The notes under the pieces: generated by a model
What the model saw: only the letters and a program-made list of their open reading frames with translations
What the model was told of the DNA's origin: nothing
The model's database searches: none
DNA from: Trichobilharzia regenti
Lineage: Eukaryota > Platyhelminthes > Trematoda > Strigeidida > Schistosomatidae
Direction: 5' to 3'
DNA length: 64,000 bases
Assembly: GCA_944472135.2 (NCBI GenBank)
Contig: OX235265.1
Coordinates: 57,051,112 to 57,115,111, forward strand
Translations under genes and position numbers: made by a program
Shown: one piece after another, positions 25,328 through 36,868 of the stretch
How positions within the stretch are numbered: the first letter of the stretch is position 1
How the letters are laid out: each line of letters begins with the position of its first letter

Positions 25328-28137
25328 TTACGTCGTGTATTCCCCTATACCTTCTATCCTGTGTAGAGAACTTCATTGTTTCATCTGAACGACGCTCACC
25401 TTACGCCTTCTTTGTCATCCTGTGAAACCATACTTCCTGCAGTCACGTAGCCTATCGTATGGTATACGCCTCCTGTCTAAACCTTGTTTTCTACACACAA
25501 TTTTTCGACTCTGTCCTTTTTATCAAGAATATTCGCCTAATTATCTTATGAAATGTCAGTCCTTAATAGCTCTTAGTAAACCAACGACTTTCATCGTTCC
25601 GGACTTATGTTGCATATAGTTCGTATCAACTACTCCTTGTCATCACGTAGAGTGTGTACTGAAATATTTTGCGCAATCTATATTGTTCAGGTTGTGTAGC
25701 CAGTTGTGAAGAATGCTTGAAATAGTAGGGAATGACCTCATACTATCCTGCTTCATTTTGCATTTCCATTTTGTTCGAAAAATACTTATTATTTGATTCA
25801 TTCTTTTCTCTTACTCCTCAGTAGACGTATGGATCTTTGTTTGCAAAATCTAATGCTGACATGTAAATTTCTGGTGTCATTTTAAATTGACACCCAATCG
25901 ATGGTGACGATTTTTTCCTATTATTACGGTTTTTACTAAAACTATAAACTGGTCAAACAGTCGGTGATCAGAAGTAACGACCTATTCAGAGATTTTTCAT
26001 AAATATTGACATATTTTGTTCAGTGCTTAACTGATAAGCTCCATTAAAGCTTCATAATTTTAAGTTTTCACACACTGTAAATGAATATTGAAATTCATTC
26101 ATTGAAGTTTCACTTCTAACGATTCTCTAATGAATAGAATAAAGATAATAATATTTCAAAATACTGTTTAATCAACACAGAATATTCTCTCGATAACTTC
26201 ATCTTCATCTTCTAAAATTATATGTTCATGGGAGTTAAGAAATAACTGATTTTGCAAATAATAATATCTAAAATGATGTCTAACGTCCTGAAAAGAAAAT
26301 TACCTTCTGCTACATCATGTTTGGTATTCGCAAGTCACCCACTGTTCTTCAACAACTCCAAAGATAAACTATCACATTTGACCACTTCTATGTGCATCTA
26401 CCGATTTACTCGCTCATGTGGAGCGAGATATTTTTATTTTTTCAAATTTTTCATTATAGCTTGATTCTACACAGTATTTTTGGTACAGATGTGGAATTTC
26501 CAGCTTGTGATATTTTCAGCCCAAATTTTGCAGACCGACCATTGATATCAGCTGGGCGTCGGCAGGGAATCGAATCCCGGACCGTGTGCATGGTCGGCGA
26601 GAGTCCTAACCTCTGTGCCGCAGATAAGTGTCTTATCCAAATGAGTCAAAAGAAATTATCCCGCTTGGCTACGAAAAGGTAATAGTGGATCAATAAAGAG
26701 TGCTATAATTGACCATGTGATCATCACCGGTCACTCACTATGCATACAGAATTCATTCAAAGTCAAAAGAAGTCTCCTGAAAACAGTAAGCTTCCGTATA
26801 CTTTGATTGCCAATGTCTTAGTGATCCTGATAGATTTACGCACGCAGAAGAAACTTCTCCACCCCTTCCTATGGAATTTTATTAAAGGCAGTGGTCACTT
26901 GTGTTCTTGATACTTTATGCACAACACCTGTAATAGCTCCTTTACTTTTTCTTCATCTAACATAAAACAGATGACTAGCATTCAGAAAATTGTAACACTG
27001 TGGTGGTGTGATGCAGAGAATCGGTTACAACGGAATATGATTCTCACGTATTCCCACAGTTCAATGCTGCATTAGCAATAGAATACAATATGTCTATTTG
27101 AATATTTTATTTCTTGTCGTTTAATGTAAGTCCAAATCACACACTCAGTGGTTGGTGAGAGAATATAAAACTGTATAGATATAAATAGCGGTTTGATCAC
27201 TTGAAAAAAATATACCTTGACTTCCGTGTCTTGCCTTCTGTTGTTATACTGGTACAAAAGACATAAATCATGCTATTATTGTTACCGTGGCTCACTTTGG
27301 AATCTGCAAATCCTTAAATTCTGCAATACTTAATACCTTTTGGATATGACTTTTCATCGTGTATGTATAAATTCCTCTTAGTTATGATTAGCGTTTACAC
27401 TTGTACTGGAAAATCCTTCATTTTCGTTACCTTCGTTATTCACTTACACACTTACTCGCATACACATGTAACTTTCTACTCCATTTTCCGTTCTTGTTTT
27501 CAGTGTTATCATTCTTGTTTACTAAGTTTATGAAAATGTCGAATAAAATTCAGTGTGAATATAAATGATGAGCATTCACCAATATACATTCATTGTTAAT
27601 CATGATCATTTACTTTGATATCTGATGTTCACTTAAGTATTGTATTTATGTAATCTAATAGCAGTACACTCACAACGAATCAATTTTATTTTACAAAAGG
27701 CATTATTGTTATCAATAACTATTATGGATGTATAACTGTAGTGCCTGAAGAAAAATTTATCAAAAGAATATTCCTTGTTCACTAATAGGGTTTCGAAATT
27801 TATAATGGGCATCTTTAATCTAATGATAATGACATTTTTTTCTGGATAATCTGAAAAGTCACTGAAATAAGTGTTTTGATTAGCCCAACTGCTTTAAGAC
27901 TTTCGTCGTATCTTACTAATCTGGAAATCATAGGGAAGACATCAGCTATTTATAGCTAAATCAAAGTAGCAGTTGCTTGATGTTTCACTGAAGAAATATT
28001 GGTGCACAGATTATTATTATTATTATTCGTCTCATGCATTTCCCGTGAAACACAGTCTCAATAACACATCCTTAGGACACTCTGTTCTCTGCTATTACTT
28101 TATTCTGGCTTCTTAATTCTCCTGAAAGCTCCCAAAT
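25027..28137 (+). repeat. 3.1-kb direct duplication, copy 1
   Basis: This segment recurs at 32293-35406 in the same orientation. By eye the two copies differ only by an (ATT)6 versus (ATT)7 tract near the 3' end and one base (AACACATCC versus AACATATCC). The left edge falls inside the PLE endonuclease region. In copy 1 the PLE continues upstream across the edge, whereas in copy 2 it does not. No terminal inverted repeats or target-site duplication are visible. Besides the PLE end it contains a SINE-2 copy and otherwise unassigned DNA. Such identity means a very recent event or an assembly artefact. Confidence 0.95.
26445..26640 (-). mobile_element. SINE-2 copy inside duplication copy 1
   Basis: The minus strand gives the tRNA-like head (GGTTAGGACTCTCGCCGACC), box B GGATTCGATTCC with one mismatch to consensus, and the body blocks AAATTTGGGCT and GTGTAGAATCAAGCT as in 11805-12012. 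The insertion predates the duplication, since both copies carry it. Confidence 0.75.
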
Positions 28138-28456
28138 GAAACGTGACCTAACCTAAGTGATCGGTTTGACTTTAGTATATGGATTGTATCAACAGATGTG
28201 TCGATAGGTGGGTTGAATCATGTTTTGAAAATTAAACTCTCTCACAGAGTTTCATCAGCAAAAGTGAATTCACCTAGTGCTCTGTGGCAGATTTAAACGT
28301 TGGCTATTTTATTACCATAAGAGTGTATGTGGTTTGTAGCGGGAATATATACTCACGAAATATACAAATCCTGATAACTTTATCATAAGCGAGGTTCATG
28401 AAACGATTTTTTCAAATATTTCGATAAAAATACCAATATATTTATTTTACGAAGAT

Positions 28457-28511
<55 letters not shown>

Positions 28512-28794
28512 TAACCACCATGGATTAGGAAACTCCCCGCTTCGCTGTACATAATAATGATCCGAAGGTGTCGTAGGGAGTAAAGAAAAACGGTGAGGTA
28601 TGTTACTCAAATTTAATTTAAATTTGTGTTGAAATTTTCCGCGAAATCGCTGATGCTCATTTTGTGGTAACAAAACACTGGCAAATTGATTTAAGCCTGA
28701 AAAATCTGATAAGTAATGGTTTTACCAAGATCATAGTAATTATTCTTGATTAAATCCGGCCCGAAGAACTACTTAGAAAAATTTAAAATAGTTC
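28138..28794. other. Unique DNA with (TA)n tract
   Basis: A (TA)n microsatellite of about 48 bp lies at 28461-28508. Nothing else was recognised before the SINE-1 fragment. Confidence 0.5.
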
Positions 28795-28940
28795 TGAAGG
28801 CAGTCACATAATTGAAGAGTCTCAAACTAGGACGAAACTGCTGTCCAGTACTCCCAGGCTTTCCAATGGTTCTCCAACTTATGTCAGCTCCTGATGAAAC
28901 CCTGTAACCAATCAAATCCCTAAAATCCAACAGTTGAATT
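28795..28940 (+). mobile_element. SINE-1 3' half with hammerhead-like core
   Basis: Order on the plus strand: TTGAAGA (28812-28818), GTCT, CAAACTA loop, GGAC (28830-28833), GAAAC (28834-28838), TGCT loop, GTC (28843-28845), CAGTAC (28846-28851). The element continues through the family 3' segment (CTGATGAAACC, AATCAAATCCCTAAAA). C3 is changed to T, and the upstream strand of stem I is lost, so the head and stem I are truncated. Self-cleavage is not expected. Confidence 0.7.
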
Positions 28941-30874
28941 TCTTTAAATAGTTAACTTCAGAAGTTAACCCTAATAACCTTGAACGTGTTCTGTCTTATT
29001 TTGCCTTCTTACAGTGGCTTAGCTGATATAATGGGAATTCAATAAAACCATGCTTGGGTTGTAAACACTATGAGGTATTAGTTTTTACTGAGAGTAAACC
29101 CTTGAATCCAATTTTTATAATGATTTTGTGAGTTTTAACTTCATTTGTTCAAAAGCTGGTTACAATATAATATGCCTGCCTGAGGAAACGATCAGCACTC
29201 ATTCTAAAGACAAAGAAGTTTGAACAGTTTCTATATGAATTAGTTGAGAATAGGTTTGGGTAAAAAATAAGTAGCTAAGTTCTATATCATCTAAGCAGAA
29301 ATCTGATCCTTTATACTCATGTTTTTAGTTAATCTACTAAAGTCGTTTAACTTGGCATATGTATCATACGGATCATGTTTGTTCTTTACCTTTATAATAT
29401 ACCTCTGGTGTGTAATTTCCATGGAATTAGATCACACGTATCATGGAGCAGTTATAGTATTGCTTGTAAACGCCTACTCTTTAAAGATACTAATTCACAT
29501 CTTTTTAAATTCACTCATGGATCATCTCGCAGTGATGAACCGTTTTTCATACATCGGTAGTTGAATGAATGTTTAATTTATTCAAAAGTTTCTTTACTCA
29601 ATAGATGAGTTACCTTTACGACAGACAATTCCATTCTGAAACCAAAAGTTTTATAATGCAGTCAAGCCACTGATAAGGTTTCTTTTAAGTTAGAAAAATC
29701 TTTATCCAAGTTATACTGATACGTAACTGTTACTTACATAATCATTTATGAAATTTTCTGTTTCTTTTGGTCTTTCACACTAAGTTAATTACTCCGTCAT
29801 TCTGTTGAGGTATGATTAACTAGTATGTGTTAAAATGGCCATTTTAAGTGTAACTTAAGTGTTGTATGCCATTGTTACTATTATTAACGTTGACAGTAAT
29901 TATCTCTGGATGCCTAAATCACGAATTTATTTAATAGTTTTTTCAAAGATTACAAAAAAATTTTTCATGGATAAGAGGGTGAAGTTCAGTATATATATTT
30001 TCTTTTTCATTTAATGAAAATAAAGGTTGAATAACTCCAGAAGACGTGATTTACTCTATTTCTTTCACTTATAGTTCTACACACTATTAGGGTGATAATA
30101 GACTAGATTGTATAGAGCTGTAAATACTGGTTATTACGTAATCCCTTGCATCGATTAAATCACACTTGTTCATTGCACGTTTTGTATGAACAAGTTAGTT
30201 TAATCAGTGACTCTGTTACTCAGTCTACTATGAACACTAGCTGGAATAATGCAAAAAATCTCCAGGATAGCTGATAATTGCCTCTTCAAGATTACTAACA
30301 ATTTTTGGTATACAACAAAAGAGGATGTATTTCTTCCACTAAAACATTAATCGCAGGTTATCTACACAAAACAGTTGCATATAACTTTAATAAAAAGACA
30401 CACACTATTCAATGGGAGGTATGAGTACACTCATACAGTACAGTCATACACTGTAAACACGTGTCAACCTTCATTCCACATTTCTTTCTTCTGAAAGCAA
30501 ATAGACTCGACTATAAATCGAATAAGTCCTTCTCATGTATATTCCAAGCTCATTGTTACGTAATGGGGTGTAATCACTGAAAAGAGTGTTAATTATTCAC
30601 ACGTCTATATTTTTATTTGAATCTGAAGTTTTTTTCTTTAATCACATTTTAAAAGGAAAAAGGGCAGTAGTATTAAAAGGGTGTAATTAATGAATGACCT
30701 TTTTAAACTAAAGAAAGCTGATTTAATCTGCACTTGAAAGTTGATGACATGTTTTTTTCTTCTCACTTATTCATTTCATTGAATATTCTAAGATAAGGTA
30801 TATCATATTCAGTGGATTAGGAAGATTATTGTGATGAACACAGATTTAGAATATTAAACACAAGTGTTCTTCAT

Positions 30875-30936
<62 letters not shown>

Positions 30937-31149
30937 CTGTGCATACTTTCTAACAGAGTACAATGCACGTATATCCTTCGCTGAGTACCAACCAACCATT
31001 TGAATATTGCCCGCTTCATAATAGTAAAGAAATATTATCAATATGCAATGTAACAAGTCTGTACACAATGTGTGGAGCCTGACTTTGTGTAGTAAACCAA
31101 TCATAAATTCTTATAAACCATCTCTTTTGCTAATATCATACTACTAAGA
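28941..31149. other. AT-rich DNA with (AT)n tract
   Basis: An (AT)n microsatellite of 58 bp lies at 30877-30934. Otherwise nothing is recognised. Confidence 0.5.
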
Positions 31150-31378
31150 GTCATGTGCTTCAATGGTTCAATGGTGAAATGCTCGCCTACTATGACAGAG
31201 GTTAGGGCTCGATTTCTAAGCTTTGTCTAATTTACTAGCTAGTAATAAGCCCTGAAAAGGTTGGGCATGAACCTCGTAACTCAATCCCTTAAAAATGATA
31301 TCACCACTACGGAAATCTCAAGCTTTAAGCCCTGTGTTCTAGTCGGAAGGAATGAAAACAGAAAAATAAGGAGCCATG
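31150..31378 (+). mobile_element. SINE-3 copy with intact box A and RTE-like tail
   Basis: A box A matching the polymerase III consensus (TGGTTCAATGG) lies at 31164-31174, and a decayed box B (GGCTCGATTTC) about 30 bp further on. The head resembles tRNA-Gly. The element ends with TTAAGCCCTGTGTTCTAGTC and an A-rich tail near 31328-31365, corresponding to the RTE 3' end. It is the same family as 4395-4640 and 51926-52145. Confidence 0.65.
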
Positions 31379-31614
31379 GCGATCATGCCATCTGTTGATT
31401 AAATCTCATAGCTCTCATTAAGACACATAATTCAGTTATTTCGATAGTTAAAATCTCAGCAAGTTGGATATTGTTTGATGAAAGACAATCACTTGGTGGT
31501 GGTGGTAGTAGTAGTAGATAGTAGATAGTACTTTGCATCAAAAGGAAAAGTTTATTCTAATGTCAGTGTATATTTCGTCACGAAACAACATCAATTAAAG
31601 AATATGTGAAAATC

Positions 31615-31815
31615 AGGGAACAGCAAATGGCGATCCTGTCCTAGTCTGAGACAAACTCATGGCCTTAACAGCCACTGAATCCAGACTCTTAGGTTTCGAG
31701 GCCAGCCCGTTGATCATTCGGCCACTGGGCGGAATTCATTGATCCATGAATCCTAACTTCTGTCATTTCGCGATATAGCGTCACAGCCAACCAATGCCAT
31801 CCATGAGAATTTAAT
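31615..31815 (-). mobile_element. SINE-1 copy, decayed
   Basis: The minus strand gives the family 5' segment (TTGGTTGG, GAAGTTAGGATTCATG), the head GCCCAGTGGCCGAATGATCAA, a degraded box B, and then GTCTCAGACTAGGAC, which corresponds to hammerhead stem II. The GAAAC arm is lost. No 3' tail follows. Confidence 0.6.
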
Positions 31816-32292
31816 TCACCCTGCACGGTGATCCCTACTTGCCATGAATTCTCATTCGAACCCTTAGAATGGGCCTCTAGTTGCCATTAATAGTCTGGAG
31901 ATTGATACTGAGATTTTGGATTCTGTGAGAATTAAGATTAACTCCAGTGTATATTTCGTCACAAACCAAGGTCGGTCACAGAAGCCTTGAAACTGGACAG
32001 ACATTATATCCCAGCTCTGAACTCCTAAGCAATAGACAATTATGACCTCACCAGGGATCCTTACGAGTAAACGTGAGAAAAATCAAGTTATTTTTTAACG
32101 AAAAACAGGATATTTCTCCACTCTTTCATCATGTTGTGTTATATCCGACTAAGAAGCAATGTGTGGGGTTATGCACAAGGGTGTGTAGATTTAAAGACTT
32201 ATTTAGCGTAAATATCTTCTCGATGAACAATTCAAGCCTAGAGGGGGATTCCTCCATCAGTTTACGTATACGCGCAAAATCACACAGACTGG
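31816..32292. other. Left flank of duplication copy 2, unassigned
   Basis: A GTGTATATTTCGTCAC block occurs at about 31567 and again near 31948, either side of the SINE-1 copy, with CTAATG or AACTCCA before it. This could be an old target duplication or a short local repeat. A 74-codon frame at 32073-32297 has no recognisable domain. Confidence 0.35.
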
Positions 32293-32593
32293 AATAACAG
32301 AGAGAAGAGTTATTGTCCGTATACCTGAACACACACCAAAGAACATGAAATTAAACAACTCACAATCAGAAAACACTGGAAGGATACACCATGTATTGGA
32401 CACTTGTCATATTGAAGAAAAACTACAGACGTTGGAAGTAATCAACAAGCTAAGGGAACATAGTCTGATACCTTTCACTGAGCCCATCACCATCAAACGC
32501 TTAAAACCATATCTCAGTAAGCAGAAGGAGACTGGGATCAACCTTGCACTAACTTGGTCATTAGACTTACACAACAAAGTTATACCATTGTGA
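32293..32593 (+). pseudogene. PLE endonuclease-region fragment in duplication copy 2
   Basis: This is identical to the PLE C-terminal block at 25027-25327, including the KRLKPYLSKQKE ending. The reverse transcriptase part is missing because the duplication begins inside the nuclease region. It is a fragment only. Confidence 0.65.
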
Positions 32594-33710
32594 TTACGTC
32601 GTGTATTCCCCTATACCTTCTATCCTGTGTAGAGAACTTCATTGTTTCATCTGAACGACGCTCACCTTACGCCTTCTTTGTCATCCTGTGAAACCATACT
32701 TCCTGCAGTCACGTAGCCTATCGTATGGTATACGCCTCCTGTCTAAACCTTGTTTTCTACACACAATTTTTCGACTCTGTCCTTTTTATCAAGAATATTC
32801 GCCTAATTATCTTATGAAATGTCAGTCCTTAATAGCTCTTAGTAAACCAACGACTTTCATCGTTCCGGACTTATGTTGCATATAGTTCGTATCAACTACT
32901 CCTTGTCATCACGTAGAGTGTGTACTGAAATATTTTGCGCAATCTATATTGTTCAGGTTGTGTAGCCAGTTGTGAAGAATGCTTGAAATAGTAGGGAATG
33001 ACCTCATACTATCCTGCTTCATTTTGCATTTCCATTTTGTTCGAAAAATACTTATTATTTGATTCATTCTTTTCTCTTACTCCTCAGTAGACGTATGGAT
33101 CTTTGTTTGCAAAATCTAATGCTGACATGTAAATTTCTGGTGTCATTTTAAATTGACACCCAATCGATGGTGACGATTTTTTCCTATTATTACGGTTTTT
33201 ACTAAAACTATAAACTGGTCAAACAGTCGGTGATCAGAAGTAACGACCTATTCAGAGATTTTTCATAAATATTGACATATTTTGTTCAGTGCTTAACTGA
33301 TAAGCTCCATTAAAGCTTCATAATTTTAAGTTTTCACACACTGTAAATGAATATTGAAATTCATTCATTGAAGTTTCACTTCTAACGATTCTCTAATGAA
33401 TAGAATAAAGATAATAATATTTCAAAATACTGTTTAATCAACACAGAATATTCTCTCGATAACTTCATCTTCATCTTCTAAAATTATATGTTCATGGGAG
33501 TTAAGAAATAACTGATTTTGCAAATAATAATATCTAAAATGATGTCTAACGTCCTGAAAAGAAAATTACCTTCTGCTACATCATGTTTGGTATTCGCAAG
33601 TCACCCACTGTTCTTCAACAACTCCAAAGATAAACTATCACATTTGACCACTTCTATGTGCATCTACCGATTTACTCGCTCATGTGGAGCGAGATATTTT
33701 TATTTTTTCA

Positions 33711-33906
33711 AATTTTTCATTATAGCTTGATTCTACACAGTATTTTTGGTACAGATGTGGAATTTCCAGCTTGTGATATTTTCAGCCCAAATTTTGCAGA
33801 CCGACCATTGATATCAGCTGGGCGTCGGCAGGGAATCGAATCCCGGACCGTGTGCATGGTCGGCGAGAGTCCTAACCTCTGTGCCGCAGATAAGTGTCTT
33901 ATCCAA
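33711..33906 (-). mobile_element. SINE-2 copy inside duplication copy 2
   Basis: Same sequence as the SINE-2 at 26445-26640. It was carried along by the duplication rather than inserted independently. Confidence 0.75.
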
Positions 33907-35449
33907 ATGAGTCAAAAGAAATTATCCCGCTTGGCTACGAAAAGGTAATAGTGGATCAATAAAGAGTGCTATAATTGACCATGTGATCATCACCGGTCAC
34001 TCACTATGCATACAGAATTCATTCAAAGTCAAAAGAAGTCTCCTGAAAACAGTAAGCTTCCGTATACTTTGATTGCCAATGTCTTAGTGATCCTGATAGA
34101 TTTACGCACGCAGAAGAAACTTCTCCACCCCTTCCTATGGAATTTTATTAAAGGCAGTGGTCACTTGTGTTCTTGATACTTTATGCACAACACCTGTAAT
34201 AGCTCCTTTACTTTTTCTTCATCTAACATAAAACAGATGACTAGCATTCAGAAAATTGTAACACTGTGGTGGTGTGATGCAGAGAATCGGTTACAACGGA
34301 ATATGATTCTCACGTATTCCCACAGTTCAATGCTGCATTAGCAATAGAATACAATATGTCTATTTGAATATTTTATTTCTTGTCGTTTAATGTAAGTCCA
34401 AATCACACACTCAGTGGTTGGTGAGAGAATATAAAACTGTATAGATATAAATAGCGGTTTGATCACTTGAAAAAAATATACCTTGACTTCCGTGTCTTGC
34501 CTTCTGTTGTTATACTGGTACAAAAGACATAAATCATGCTATTATTGTTACCGTGGCTCACTTTGGAATCTGCAAATCCTTAAATTCTGCAATACTTAAT
34601 ACCTTTTGGATATGACTTTTCATCGTGTATGTATAAATTCCTCTTAGTTATGATTAGCGTTTACACTTGTACTGGAAAATCCTTCATTTTCGTTACCTTC
34701 GTTATTCACTTACACACTTACTCGCATACACATGTAACTTTCTACTCCATTTTCCGTTCTTGTTTTCAGTGTTATCATTCTTGTTTACTAAGTTTATGAA
34801 AATGTCGAATAAAATTCAGTGTGAATATAAATGATGAGCATTCACCAATATACATTCATTGTTAATCATGATCATTTACTTTGATATCTGATGTTCACTT
34901 AAGTATTGTATTTATGTAATCTAATAGCAGTACACTCACAACGAATCAATTTTATTTTACAAAAGGCATTATTGTTATCAATAACTATTATGGATGTATA
35001 ACTGTAGTGCCTGAAGAAAAATTTATCAAAAGAATATTCCTTGTTCACTAATAGGGTTTCGAAATTTATAATGGGCATCTTTAATCTAATGATAATGACA
35101 TTTTTTTCTGGATAATCTGAAAAGTCACTGAAATAAGTGTTTTGATTAGCCCAACTGCTTTAAGACTTTCGTCGTATCTTACTAATCTGGAAATCATAGG
35201 GAAGACATCAGCTATTTATAGCTAAATCAAAGTAGCAGTTGCTTGATGTTTCACTGAAGAAATATTGGTGCACAGATTATTATTATTATTATTATTCGTC
35301 TCATGCATTTCCCGTGAAACACAGTCTCAATAACATATCCTTAGGACACTCTGTTCTCTGCTATTACTTTATTCTGGCTTCTTAATTCTCCTGAAAGCTC
35401 CCAAATCCTTCTCTGATCATCTTATCCATGTCAGAGGCGCTGAGGTACC

Positions 35450-35980
35450 ACTATTGTTAAACAGAATTCAGATGGATCTCGACACCGCACTAATTTCAGA
35501 CTAGCCTTAGTTTCCCCCATCCAATCCTGGGTAGCTTCATCATCCTTATCCGTGTCACCTGCAGTTCAGAGAATTCTCTCAGGCAAGTGGAAGAGACAAA
35601 CTCCATACTGACCCTCATTGGTTTTTATTGCTAATGATGAGGTCGTATCGCCACCTATGTTTTCTGTGTCCACCCAGGCCTCTTCCGTCAATTATTTGTT
35701 TTTTACTATATTTGTTTGAGTTTGTGCGAAATGAGACATAAACTATCTGTGGAATTTACATCTCTCAGAATCATCACATAGCTGTTGAATGAGGTTTTTA
35801 AAAGTTCGTGGCACTGCACTACATGGTTTTGAAAAACTTGGCGAACAGCTTCACACTTGGAGCTATCGAAAGCCCTTTTGAACTCGATAAGTTTGAGATA
35901 CAGAGTTTACTGTCACTCTAGGTTGTGTTCGATATTGATGTGCATCATCGCGATTTGGTCAGCTGAGGAAGGTGAGAAAT
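35450..35980 (-). pseudogene. Degenerate RTE remnant
   Basis: On the minus strand the region near 35960-35860 reads DQIAMMH, IEHNLE, then EFKRAFDS, aligning with DQIATLR, IEQSLE and DFEKAFDS of the RTE at 36.9 kb. A second block near 35570-35460 (AGDTDKDDEA, then GETKASLKL) aligns with the TGGTDEDIKARIGKARQAF region. The middle of the RT, including the FADD box, is missing or unreadable. Strongly decayed. Confidence 0.7.
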
Positions 35981-36855
35981 GTACATATATACTTAATTTC
36001 TTCGGGTTTAATAGATACACAGATGAAGTTGCATGACTTATTTAACTTTATTTAATGCATTTCAAATCACGAAATGAATCCACAGAGTTAAAAAGTTTCT
36101 AACGATATTAATTTGACCTTATTCCTTCTTAAATTTTCTAATCACTGATAAGTCGAACCTGCATCAAACACACACACACACACACACAATTGCAGCAATC
36201 CGTAACACAATTTTAGGTAAAGTGAAACTTATTCAGAATGTGTCATTCTATCATTTTGCCATTATTTTTATGTAGCCACTTTTCATTTTATCACATGCCA
36301 GGCAGTATTTAAAGTTGCATTAGCAATAGTATTCATAACGTCTATGCAGTTTTCATACTTGGTGATTAAGACTGATTTTATCGGTTATCTGTTCTTAATA
36401 TTAAAAAAAACCAAGTTGAATGCACATTTTTTTCTGTCTTACATGTCTACGTGAATGAGAGAGAAAGTGTTCATTCATCTAAAGTGGCTTCAGCAACCTA
36501 GAATGCTTATTTTTCACAGACTGTTTCTATCATCGAGACTGATAAAATGTGTTTTGTGAGACAAACAATTTTCGAAAGACTGTCCGTTTAATAGTTATTA
36601 GACTCATCGTTTGCTTCACTTCATCTACAGGCTCAAGAGAACTTATGAACTTTCAGGTACTAGAAGTTAACCTTTGTATCAGTACATACGGATATGCATC
36701 GAATTATTTGTCTCAGTGAAAGCTTCTCAATTACATCAACCAGCTAGGAGAAAACAATCGAATCAAAATCATCAACTTGAGCTATAAATCTTCTCAATTA
36801 GATCAACTTTAATTTAAACTGAAACTAAAATGTCAGGTAAACTTAGGCTGTTACT
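35981..36855. other. AT-rich DNA with (CA)n tract
   Basis: A (CA)n microsatellite lies at 36167-36188. Nothing else was recognised. Confidence 0.5.
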
Positions 36856-36868
36856 TATTTACCCGAAG

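Larger units (their letters stand above)
32293..35406 (+). repeat. 3.1-kb direct duplication, copy 2
   Basis: Nearly identical to 25027-28137 (offset 7266 bp at the left, 7269 bp at the right). The left flank does not continue the PLE reading seen upstream of copy 1, so copy 2 is inferred to be the derived copy. The right edge abuts a decayed minus-strand RTE. I see no target-site duplication. Confidence 0.95.

Noticed and set aside
28461..28508. Long (TA)n tracts here and at 30877-30934 as origins or regulatory DNA
   Set aside because: Simple dinucleotide repeats are common in such AT-rich genomes, and nothing else at either site supports a function.
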